A DNA stretch of 6,057 nucleotides from Bacillota bacterium (GTDB lineage Bacteria > Bacillota > Clostridia > Peptostreptococcales > Anaerovoracaceae): NCBI GenBank assembly GCA_022706625.1, contig JAKJCD010000118.1:1-6057 (forward strand), given 5' to 3'. Shown piece after piece: positions 1 to 5,979 of this stretch. Position 1 is the stretch's first letter. Every line of letters begins with the position of its first letter. The position numbers and the translations under genes are program-made. The notes under the pieces were generated by a model. That model ran no database searches. It had not been told where the DNA came from and saw only the letters and a list, made by a program, of their open reading frames with translations.

Positions 1-450
1 TATCCCAATGGAATTGCCATCGGCTCTGACGGTGTTATTTATATCGCAGATTCCGGCAACAACTGTGTTCGTCGTATTGAAATCAATGGTGTGATTACCA
101 CGGTGGCAGGCAACGGAAACAGCCTCGGAGGGTTTTCCGGCGACGGCGGCCCGGCTGTTAAAGCTGACCTTAATAGTCCGCAGACCATTATGGTAACCTC
201 CGATGGTACCATATTTATTACAGATTATCGTAACCACCGCATCCGCAAAGTGACGTCGGATGGGATTATTCGCACTGTGGCAGGCACAGAGACACCGGAT
301 AAAAACGGAGATGGGAGTTCGGACGGCGGATACGACGGTGATGGGGATTTTGCATCGGAAGCACAGCTTTGCTATCCTTCCGGTATTGCACTCAGTCCCG
401 ATGGCAGCCTATATATTGCCGATACTCATAATCATAGGATCCGCCGGGTC
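1..450 (+). repeat. Three NHL beta-propeller repeats in the RHS protein
   Basis: Three blades are visible, starting at residues 1 (YPNGIAIGSDGVIYIADSGN), 58 (NSPQTIMVTSDGTIFITDYR) and 124 (CYPSGIALSPDGSLYIADTH). Each ends in a basic R-I-R-[KR]-V type strand. The linkers contain the usual TVAG and GDGG/GDGD segments of NHL-YD proteins. The first repeat starts at the window edge, so more blades probably lie upstream, as a closed propeller needs about six. NHL propellers commonly bind protein or glycan partners; the ligand here cannot be inferred. Confidence 0.9.
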
Positions 451-3400
451 GGACAGCCCTCCATGGGCAATTTGGCAAACGAGTATCTTATTGCAGACCA
501 AGGAGGCGGCCAGCTGTTTGCCTTTGATAGCAATGGTCGCCACTTCCGCACCATTAATGCATTGACCGGAAGTGATATTTATACGTTCAGTTATAATGAT
601 AATGGTCAGCTGGCTGCAGTAACCGATGCTTTTGACAATGTGACCGCTATCGTGAGGGATGCAGAGGGGAATCCCACAGAGATTGTTGCTTCCGGAGGGC
701 AAAAGACCTATCTGAAGGTGAATGCAAACGGCTACTTGTCAAGCATTAGCTGCCCCTATGAGATACCCATCAACTTATCCTACGGGAATGGAAATCTACT
801 TACAATGTTCAGTGACCACAAGGGTAATGTCTATCGTTTCAGCTATGATGAAATGGGGCTTTTGATAAAGGATGAAAACCCTGCAGGCGGCTTTACCGAG
901 CTTTCCCGCACCAAACCGGATAAGGGCTACCAAGTAAACGTCAAGACTGCCGAGGGCAGGAAATCCATATATAAAGTAGAGAATATCCCCGGAGTGGGAA
1001 CCCGTATGATCAACACCGATTCGGCCGGCGGCAAAACCATTATGGAGGTTTACAAGAATGGCACTCGCAATGTCACCTATCCGGATGGTACTGTGGCTGT
1101 CATGTTATCAAAGCCCGATCCGCGACCGGGAATAGAGATGAGGGCACCCTTTACCGGAGAGTTTCTCATCACCACACCGAAAGGGCTGGTCTCAACAATT
1201 ACTAAGGAGCGTTCTTTAGAATTTGCAGACGGAGATGCCAATAACTTATTTAATATCACTAAAATAACCGACAAGGTCATCAACAATGGAAATACCTACA
1301 CCACTACTTATGAATTGGATAAAGTCGGCAAGAAGGTAATCGTAACAGATCTCACACCTTTAGGAAGGCAAAAGGTCAGCACTCTGGACTGGTATGGACG
1401 TATCGAGAAAGTATCCATCGACGGGCTGGAACCCACCGTCTACAGCTACGATGAGAAAGGGCGGCTGATAAAGATCCAAAAGGGTGAACAGAGTCTTGGC
1501 TGCATCTATGATAACATGAACCGGCTCATTAGCTTGACGGATGCAGAAGGAGCTGAATTCCGGTACGAGTACAACGATGCTGATCTATTGAAAAGCATTA
1601 CCATGCCCGGGGGACAGACCTATGCCTTTGGCAATGACTACAACGGCAATGTCACGGGGATTACCATACCCGGAGGCGAAAAGCACCAGCTGAGTTATAC
1701 GGCAATCGATCAGCCGGAAAGCTATACTCCGCCTGGGAATGCACCTTATCAGAAAAGCTACGACAAGGATCGGGCCTTGACTCAGATGCTTCTTCCTGAT
1801 GGCAGGGAGGTATCATTTATTTATGACAGTGAAGGACGAATTATAGGAATCAATTGCGAGGGTGTAACATCAGTCTTTGCCTATACTGATTCCACCGACC
1901 GGGTCACCACCATCAGCCGGAATTCCGGAAGCCCGGATGGGAACGGTTATTTCTTTGGCTACGATGGTGCGCTTATCACACAAGTAATAGGCGGCGACAG
2001 TGTGGCCACTGATAGCTATAGCTACCGCTATAACAATGATTTCAGCTTGGCGGGATTCACCCTGAATGATGCTTCGGAAGTTGCTTTTACTTATGACGAC
2101 GACGGATTGCTGACCCGATACGGAGACTTTGACATTGAGCATGGAGGTCAATTCGGGGCGCCAAGCCAAATCAGCGATGGAACGATGACCACCGATTATA
2201 CTTATGACGCCTATGGAAGGATGGCAAGCCTCAAAAATAGTGTTGGAGGCAAGAGCGTATATTCTCTGGATATTATCTTTGATAAATCAGGAATTATCCG
2301 AACAAAGACAGAGAGGATTGGCCACTCGGCGGATAAGGTTTACAGCTACACCTATGATGAGAACAAGCAGTTAACAGGTGCCGCTGTCGATGGAACACCG
2401 AAGGAGGCTTATACCTACGATGCTAATGGCAACCGTCTGACTGACGAAGCCCTTTACGACGAACAGGGTCGCTTAATCCGGCTAAATGGAGTTGACTACC
2501 GATTTAATGCCGACGGCTTTCTAACTCAGCGGGGCTTGGATACCTTCGACTACACCGCTCAGGGAGAGCTGAGACAGGCCGTAGCAGGAGGCCGGGAGAT
2601 CTCCTATACTTATGACGGTATGGGCCGGCGGATCGGGCGTTCAGTGAACACCGGAACAGAAGAGGCTCCCATAATTGAGGAAGAACAATATCTCTACGGG
2701 GATCTGGGCAATCCTTTCCGGATAACAGCCATGAGGGATTCATCAGGTGTGCTTTCTCAGTATTATTATGACCAGAGCAATTGCCTCTTTGCAATACAAA
2801 AGGGAGATAAAAAGTACTATGTAGCCACAGATCAGCAGGGGACTCCAAAGATAGTATGCGATTCGGATGGAACCCTCGTAAAGATTATGGAATATGACAG
2901 CTACGGGGAATTAATATCCGACAGCAATCCATCCTTCCGTCTTCCCATCGGCTATGCCGGAGGAATCAGCGACACGGACACCAAGCTGGTCCATTTCGGA
3001 ATGCGGGACTATGATCCGGATGCAGGACGCTGGACAGCTCGGGATCCAATCCTCTTTGATGGATATCAGGGCAATCTCTATGTTTACGTAGGCAATAATC
3101 CCGTCAACCTTAGGGATCCTTCGGGCCTGTTCTGCATCGGCGGCTCCGCTTATGCCATCTTTGGCGGCGGCGGTCAGTTCTGTATTAACGGTGAAGGGAT
3201 ATCAGTTTGTGCTGAGGTGGGATTTGGCGCAGGAACATCGGTAGAAATCAATCCTTTCCAGGGGTTGGCTGAAACCGGCAGCGAATTCGGACTGCAGTTG
3301 GGAGTAGGCCCTGCCAGCGGCGAATTGACCCTGGATGATTGCGGCAACTTAATGTTCTCAGCAGGTCTTGGCATCGGACCCTTTTCAAAATCCGTCTCCT

Positions 3401-3549
3401 ACGATTTTCTGGGAGGCAAATGGGGTTTTAATGATATATCCGTAGGCATAGACCCTGCAGACTTTTTTGAAACGGACGACAAATCCTCAAAAACCAAGAT
3501 AGACGTCAGCGGCAAGATATATGGGAAGAAGTGCCTTAAAATACATTAG
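1..3549 (+). CDS. NHL/YD-repeat RHS-family protein, 5' end outside window
   Basis: The frame is open from the first base, so 1182 residues of a longer protein are visible; the GTG at 91 is internal, because the codons before it encode the first NHL repeat. Order (window residues): three NHL propeller blades (1-150), a shell of YD repeats (about 190-930) with units such as YSYDEKGRL (481), YTYDAYGRM (733), YTYDANGNRL (804) and YTYDGMGRR (869), then the RHS core with YYVATDQQGTPK (939) and GMRDYDPDAGRW...NPVNLRDPSGL (1000-1043), then a 139-residue tail. In the family, YD repeats form a hollow beta shell around the C-terminal piece, and the DPxGL region marks the autoproteolysis zone before a variable C-terminus. 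The NHL plus YD order resembles teneurin-like bacterial proteins. Members are usually exported, but the export signal would lie upstream of the window. Polymorphic toxin, adhesin and structural surface roles are all possible. No immunity gene follows. The family is certain; the function is not. Confidence 0.95.
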   Translation, partial: YPNGIAIGSDGVIYIADSGNNCVRRIEINGVITTVAGNGNSLGGFSGDGGPAVKADLNSPQTIMVTSDGTIFITDYRNHRIRKVTSDGIIRTVAGTETPDKNGDGSSDGGYDGDGDFASEAQLCYPSGIALSPDGSLYIADTHNHRIRRVGQPSMGNLANEYLIADQGGGQLFAFDSNGRHFRTINALTGSDIYTFSYNDNGQLAAVTDAFDNVTAIVRDAEGNPTEIVASGGQKTYLKVNANGYLSSISCPYEIPINLSYGNGNLLTMFSDHKGNVYRFSYDEMGLLIKDENPAGGFTELSRTKPDKGYQVNVKTAEGRKSIYKVENIPGVGTRMINTDSAGGKTIMEVYKNGTRNVTYPDGTVAVMLSKPDPRPGIEMRAPFTGEFLITTPKGLVSTITKERSLEFADGDANNLFNITKITDKVINNGNTYTTTYELDKVGKKVIVTDLTPLGRQKVSTLDWYGRIEKVSIDGLEPTVYSYDEKGRLIKIQKGEQSLGCIYDNMNRLISLTDAEGAEFRYEYNDADLLKSITMPGGQTYAFGNDYNGNVTGITIPGGEKHQLSYTAIDQPESYTPPGNAPYQKSYDKDRALTQMLLPDGREVSFIYDSEGRIIGINCEGVTSVFAYTDSTDRVTTISRNSGSPDGNGYFFGYDGALITQVIGGDSVATDSYSYRYNNDFSLAGFTLNDASEVAFTYDDDGLLTRYGDFDIEHGGQFGAPSQISDGTMTTDYTYDAYGRMASLKNSVGGKSVYSLDIIFDKSGIIRTKTERIGHSADKVYSYTYDENKQLTGAAVDGTPKEAYTYDANGNRLTDEALYDEQGRLIRLNGVDYRFNADGFLTQRGLDTFDYTAQGELRQAVAGGREISYTYDGMGRRIGRSVNTGTEEAPIIEEEQYLYGDLGNPFRITAMRDSSGVLSQYYYDQSNCLFAIQKGDKKYYVATDQQGTPKIVCDSDGTLVKIMEYDSYGELISDSNPSFRLPIGYAGGISDTDTKLVHFGMRDYDPDAGRWTARDPILFDGYQGNLYVYVGNNPVNLRDPSGLFCIGGSAYAIFGGGGQFCINGEGISVCAEVGFGAGTSVEINPFQGLAETGSEFGLQLGVGPASGELTLDDCGNLMFSAGLGIGPFSKSVSYDFLGGKWGFNDISVGIDPADFFETDDKSSKTKIDVSGKIYGKKCLKIH
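571..3129 (+). repeat. YD-repeat shell and RHS core
   Basis: Many degenerate units of about 20 residues with the pattern YxYDxxGRL recur from residue 191 onward, densest at 481-890. The RHS core follows, ending in the conserved DPSGL at residues 1039-1043. Between about 300 and 470 the repeats are weak, which is usual for this family. There is no frameshift or internal stop, so the gene looks intact over this range. Confidence 0.9.
3130..3546 (+). other. RHS C-terminal tail, glycine-rich, unrecognised domain
   Basis: Residues 1044-1182 follow the DPSGL boundary, where RHS proteins carry their variable tip. The tail has glycine-rich strand pairs of the form hydrophobic-G-x-G-x-x-S: VGFGAGTSVEI (1073), LGVGPASGELTL (1100) and LGIGPFSKSVSY (1123), with a looser match at AIFGGGGQFCI (1052). 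Alternating hydrophobic residues suggest antiparallel beta structure. Five cysteines (1045, 1061, 1070, 1114, 1178) are present. The last 25 residues are lysine-rich and less ordered. No nuclease, deaminase, ADP-ribosyltransferase or peptidase motif is recognisable, so a toxin activity is not supported. By eye its base composition resembles the rest of the gene, which argues against a recently swapped tip. Confidence 0.6.
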
Positions 3550-3560
3550 GTTACGACAGC

Positions 3561-4178
3561 TTAATAACCCAGGTCCTCGTTGATCAGGTAAATGGTTATC
3601 GGCGAATCTCCCGGCTGCCGGTCGATAATGAGAGTAGCTTTACATATGCGATCGGGGACGTCGCAGTTCATGCACCTCCCAAGGCTTGCGCAAGGAGTCT
3701 TCCTGCCCAGCCTTTTTGCATTGGAAGGCGAAGCGATATTTTTGATGCGGATCAAAGCCTCGTCCAGGCTTCGGGTGATTTTATTGACGCCGGCGACTAT
3801 GATGACCTTTTCATGTCCGAAAAGCAATCCGGAGAGGCGGTTGCCGGTCCCGTCGATATTTACAAGGCTGCCGCTTTCAGTTATCGCATTAGTGCTGGAA
3901 AAGTAGATGTCTGCTGCAGCGGACAGCTTTAGAATATCCCTTTTGTTTTCCCCTTCATCGGCTTTCCAATGCCAAAGAGCCCGAACCCCTTTTTCTTTCA
4001 GCGCTTCATAAATCCCCATATTTTCGACGGTCATGGATCCGCCGAAACCTACTGTCTTATCCGGTGCGATATCTTCCAGGATCACTTTTTTTGCCGATTC
4101 GCTATCCGGAAAGAATTTGACGGTAAACCCGTTTTGACTCAGGTTCTCGATTGTTCTCGCAATGATTTCCTTTTTCAT
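3561..4178 (-). CDS. LUD-domain (LutC/YkgG-like) lactate utilization family protein
   Basis: A 205-residue protein of the LUD family (formerly DUF162), the fold shared by LutC and part of LutB of the LutABC lactate-oxidising system. Visible signatures are GFGGSMTVENMGI (44-56), TESGSLVNIDGTGNR (100-114), the hydrophobic strand KVIIVAGVNKI (124-134) and the C-terminal NEDLGY (200-205). Near the C-terminus is CX5CX2CX6C (Cys163, 169, 172, 179), which could bind a metal or an Fe-S cluster; that is inference. It is shorter than typical LutC (about 240 residues), and no lutA or lutB lies beside it, so a role in lactate oxidation is not shown; it is best read as the stand-alone clostridial type, probably cytosolic. 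The start is the ATG at 4178, which has GGAGG five bases upstream. The in-frame ATG at 4190 overlaps that SD and has none of its own. It lies 60 bases downstream of mgtE on the same strand and is possibly cotranscribed. Confidence 0.9.
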   Translation of the reverse strand: MKKEIIARTIENLSQNGFTVKFFPDSESAKKVILEDIAPDKTVGFGGSMTVENMGIYEALKEKGVRALWHWKADEGENKRDILKLSAAADIYFSSTNAITESGSLVNIDGTGNRLSGLLFGHEKVIIVAGVNKITRSLDEALIRIKNIASPSNAKRLGRKTPCASLGRCMNCDVPDRICKATLIIDRQPGDSPITIYLINEDLGY

Positions 4179-4238
4179 TTTATCCTCCATATCTGTTCAA
4201 TATGTGTTATTATGTGATACCTCACCAAAGTTAACTGC
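4179..4238 (-). other. Gap between mgtE and the LUD gene
   Basis: These sixty bases hold the LUD ribosome binding site and a weak GTGA/TCAC inverted repeat with a four-base loop. I see no stable hairpin followed by a T-run and no convincing -35/-10 pair. This is compatible with read-through from mgtE into the LUD gene, but absence of a visible signal is not proof of an operon. Confidence 0.5.
4184..4188 (-). promoter_or_regulatory. Ribosome binding site deciding the LUD gene start
   Basis: On the minus strand the sequence reads ATGGAGGATAAAATG. The GGAGG is a good SD for the second ATG (4178, spacer 5) and overlaps the first ATG (4190). The upstream context of the first ATG (TTGAACAGAT) offers no SD, so the protein most likely begins MKKEII rather than MEDKMKK. 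Confidence 0.75.
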
Positions 4239-5618
4239 TCATAGCCCCATTATGATCGATGCCAGTGAAAAATAAGTCACCACAGAAAACATATCGGTCA
4301 TGGATGCGATCATGGGGTTTGCCATCAGGGCGGGGTCGATGCCAAGCCTTTTTGCCGCCATGGGCAGCATGCCGCCGACAGCTTTAGCCACAGTTATAAT
4401 GATCAGCATCGAGCAGCAGATCGTTAGGGCCACAATGACGTTTTGGCCGTCCAGCAGTATAATTTTAGTAAAGTTGAGCAGGCTGAGAGCCAAACCGATA
4501 AAAAAGCCGACGCGCAGTTCTTTCCATAGGATTTTCCATACATTTTTAGGTTGGATGTCGCCTACGGCTATTCCGCGAATGATCAAGGTTGCTGACTGGC
4601 CTCCGGAATTCCCTCCCGTGCCCATGAGGAGAGGAAGATAGGACACCAGTACAATAGCTTGGGACAAAAGGATTTCGAATTGATTGATAATGAGACCTGT
4701 TATCATGGAAGAAACCATGAGATAGAACAGCCAGGGCAGCCGGTTCTTTACATGGCCAAGGACGCCGGTATCCAAGTATTCTTCCGTAGAAGCCGCAACA
4801 CCTACCATTTTCTGAAAGTCTTCGGTTATTTCTTCATCGATAATATCAAGGATGTCGTCAACCGTAATAATGCCTACGAGGCGATTTTCGTTATCAACCA
4901 CTGGAATAGCGATAAAACCATACTTCCTGAACTGATTTGATACTTCCTCCTGGTCGTCTAAAACATTGACATGTACAAAATCCGTCTCCATGATATCTTC
5001 TAAAAGAACATCATCATCAGAGATGACCAATGATCTTAGGGAAATGATGCCGATAAGTTTACGTCCTTTATCCTTCACATAGCAGGTATATACCGTTTCG
5101 CTGCTCATGCCTTCTTTTTTAATATGAGACAAGGCATCCTTCACCGTCATATCCTTCTGCAAGCTGATATAATCGGGTGTCATAAGGCTGCCGGCGCTGT
5201 TCTCGGGATAATTCAGGAAGGTGTTGATCAGCTTTCGCTCTTCTTTCGTTGATTTCTCAAGGATTTTATCAACGATATTGGCAGGAAGCTCTTCCAGAAC
5301 GTCGATCATATCATCAAAGGGCAATTCTTCAAAAATGTAGTGAAGCTCCTTGTCGGTGATAGCATTGATGATGGTCAGTTGTTCTTCAAGATCGAGATAG
5401 GAGAATACCTCAACAGAAATATCTTTTGGAAGGGTACGGAAAAGCACGATGGTTTTATCCACGCCTGCGGCTTCCATGGCATCCTCCAGGATCTCCGCAA
5501 TATCCACCTCGTTGAATTTCAAAAGCTCTTCTCTTGCCTTAATATAGTTTTTATTCTCAATTAATTCTAAAATCAGAGAGATGCTTTCCTCTGACAGCTT
5601 TTCTCTAACGTAGTCCAT
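4239..5618 (-). CDS. mgtE: Magnesium transporter MgtE
   Basis: A 459-residue inner-membrane Mg2+ channel/transporter, full length for the family (about 450). Domains in order: MgtE N superhelical domain (about 14-139, rich in Glu/Asp), two CBS domains (about 146-210 and 214-263), the plug helix (about 264-290, starting ITEDFQKM) and five membrane helices (about 295-314, 319-336, 369-389, 394-422 and 430-457). The motif MGTGGNSGGQS (332-342) and the GIDPALMANP segment (426-435) are family hallmarks. Asp442 in SMTDMF matches the pore Asp432 of Thermus thermophilus MgtE. In characterised members, Mg2+ bound between the cytosolic N and CBS domains closes the pore when internal Mg2+ is high; the acidic residues needed appear present. 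The start is the ATG at 5618 with AGGAGGT eight bases upstream. In-frame ATGs at 5624 and 5636 are too close to that SD or overlap it. A 27-codon SD-led ORF lies 68 bases upstream and may control expression. Confidence 0.97.
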   Translation of the reverse strand: MDYVREKLSEESISLILELIENKNYIKAREELLKFNEVDIAEILEDAMEAAGVDKTIVLFRTLPKDISVEVFSYLDLEEQLTIINAITDKELHYIFEELPFDDMIDVLEELPANIVDKILEKSTKEERKLINTFLNYPENSAGSLMTPDYISLQKDMTVKDALSHIKKEGMSSETVYTCYVKDKGRKLIGIISLRSLVISDDDVLLEDIMETDFVHVNVLDDQEEVSNQFRKYGFIAIPVVDNENRLVGIITVDDILDIIDEEITEDFQKMVGVAASTEEYLDTGVLGHVKNRLPWLFYLMVSSMITGLIINQFEILLSQAIVLVSYLPLLMGTGGNSGGQSATLIIRGIAVGDIQPKNVWKILWKELRVGFFIGLALSLLNFTKIILLDGQNVIVALTICCSMLIIITVAKAVGGMLPMAAKRLGIDPALMANPMIASMTDMFSVVTYFSLASIIMGL

Positions 5619-5626
5619 GGGCATGT

Positions 5627-5633
5627 ACCTCCT
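5627..5633 (-). promoter_or_regulatory. Ribosome binding site deciding the mgtE start
   Basis: The minus strand reads ATGAGGAGGTACATGCCCATGG. The strong AGGAGGT sits eight bases before the ATG at 5618 but only two before the ATG at 5624, and it begins within three bases of the ATG at 5636. The protein start is therefore best placed at MDYVREKL. Confidence 0.8.
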
Positions 5634-5686
5634 CATTGTTTATGAGCACTATGTCCACGGTTTCGAATAAGATTGCAAAGCCGACA

Positions 5687-5770
5687 TTAAGAAAGGCATT
5701 TGATGAAAGCAGGGACATATGCATATTTTTTACCGATGCGTTTATCGGTAGGACTGGGACCGGAATCCAT
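5687..5770 (-). CDS. Possible 27-residue leader peptide of mgtE
   Basis: A short ORF with a strong SD, GGAGGTGA, eight bases before its ATG. It begins MDSGPSPTDKRIGKK and ends in a hydrophobic stretch AYVPAFIKCLS. It ends 68 bases before the mgtE start, so it would be the first thing translated on an mgtE transcript from the promoter candidate at 5860-5889. The acidic/proline start (D2, P5, P7, D9) followed by basic residues resembles in style the Salmonella MgtL leader, [17 protein letters not shown], whose proline/acidic codons make mgtA leader translation Mg2+-sensitive. That is analogy, not homology. A hairpin (5731-5750) lies over codons 7-14. It could instead be a chance ORF; the quality of its SD is the main argument for it. 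Confidence 0.5.
   Translation of the reverse strand: MDSGPSPTDKRIGKKYAYVPAFIKCLS
5731..5750 (-). repeat. Perfect 7-bp inverted repeat inside the leader ORF
   Basis: TACCGAT and ATCGGTA flank a six-base loop (AAACGC on the minus strand). In minus-strand RNA this hairpin is followed by A residues, not U, so it is not an intrinsic terminator. It covers codons 7-14 of the leader ORF, where a translating ribosome would open it. It could also be a DNA operator, given its perfect dyad symmetry. Confidence 0.55.
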
Positions 5771-5778
5771 GTATACTT

Positions 5779-5786
5779 TCACCTCC
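5779..5786 (-). promoter_or_regulatory. Ribosome binding site of the leader ORF
   Basis: GGAGGTGA on the minus strand, eight bases before the ATG at 5770. Its strength matches the SD of mgtE, so ribosomes should load here if the region is transcribed towards mgtE. Confidence 0.6.
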
Positions 5787-5818
5787 AAACATAATAATAT
5801 GCAGCTATCGAACCCGGC

Positions 5819-5846
5819 GCAGGGATCACGCATCGATCCGCTCTGC
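5819..5846 (-). repeat. Hairpin near the probable 5' end of the mgtE transcript
   Basis: On the minus strand, GCAG and GGATC pair with GATCC and CTGC around a seven-base loop GATGCGT, with a three-base bulge (AGC) on the 5' side. It starts about seven bases after the transcription start expected from the TATAAT at 5860-5865. All seven loop bases are complementary to ACGCATC in the leader ORF (5735-5741). Confidence 0.45.
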
Positions 5847-5859
5847 AAATCTAAAGTTA

Positions 5860-5889
5860 ATTATAATCCCAAAAGCCATTGCTGTGCAA
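5860..5889 (-). promoter_or_regulatory. Candidate promoter for the mgtE transcript
   Basis: A perfect -10 TATAAT (5860-5865) stands 17 bases from TGCACA (5883-5888, four of six matches to TTGACA), or 18 bases from TTGCAC. The predicted start near 5853 would give a leader of about 235 bases before mgtE that includes the small ORF. The -35 element is weak, so an activator or an alternative promoter is possible. Confidence 0.4.
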
Positions 5890-5899
5890 TAGTAAATAA

Positions 5900-5928
5900 A
5901 GTAAACGTTTCAGAATCAATTATGACAA
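5900..5928 (-). promoter_or_regulatory. Second, weaker promoter candidate
   Basis: TTGTCA (5923-5928, five of six matches) and TTTACT (5900-5905, four of six) are 17 bases apart on the minus strand. The spacing is ideal, but the -10 lacks the second-position A that usually matters. Listed as an alternative start site for the same leader. Confidence 0.25.
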
Positions 5929-5948
5929 GTTCTTTACTTTGCGTCGAA

Positions 5949-5979
5949 GGGTGGCAAGGGGACGCTTTGTTTGCCACCA
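5949..5979. repeat. REP-like palindromic element
   Basis: GGTGGCAA (5950-5957) and TTGCCACC (5971-5978) form a perfect eight-base stem with a 13-base loop GGGGACGCTTTGT. The layout GTGGCAA, GGGGACG, T-rich stretch, TTGCCAC resembles, from memory, a palindrome dispersed in many clostridial genomes, often thought to be mobilised by REP-associated tyrosine transposases. No transposase gene lies in the window. There is no T-run on either side, so it is not a typical terminator. Confidence 0.45.

Noticed and set aside
2504..2848. 114-codon minus-strand ORF inside the RHS gene
   Set aside because: It overlaps an unbroken, strongly family-like YD coding frame and has no domain; a shadow of the real frame. 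The same holds for the minus-strand ORFs at 409-702, 1077-1286, 1870-2169 and 3174-3374.
3592..4217. Plus-strand ORFs opposite the LUD gene
   Set aside because: They are antisense to a well-conserved protein and show no domain or SD support. The plus-strand ORFs opposite mgtE (4300-4641, 4659-4940, 5340-5564) are rejected for the same reason.
5721..5750. T-run next to a perfect hairpin, considered as an intrinsic terminator
   Set aside because: The T-run precedes the stem on the plus strand and becomes an A-run after the stem on the minus strand, the wrong polarity for either transcript.
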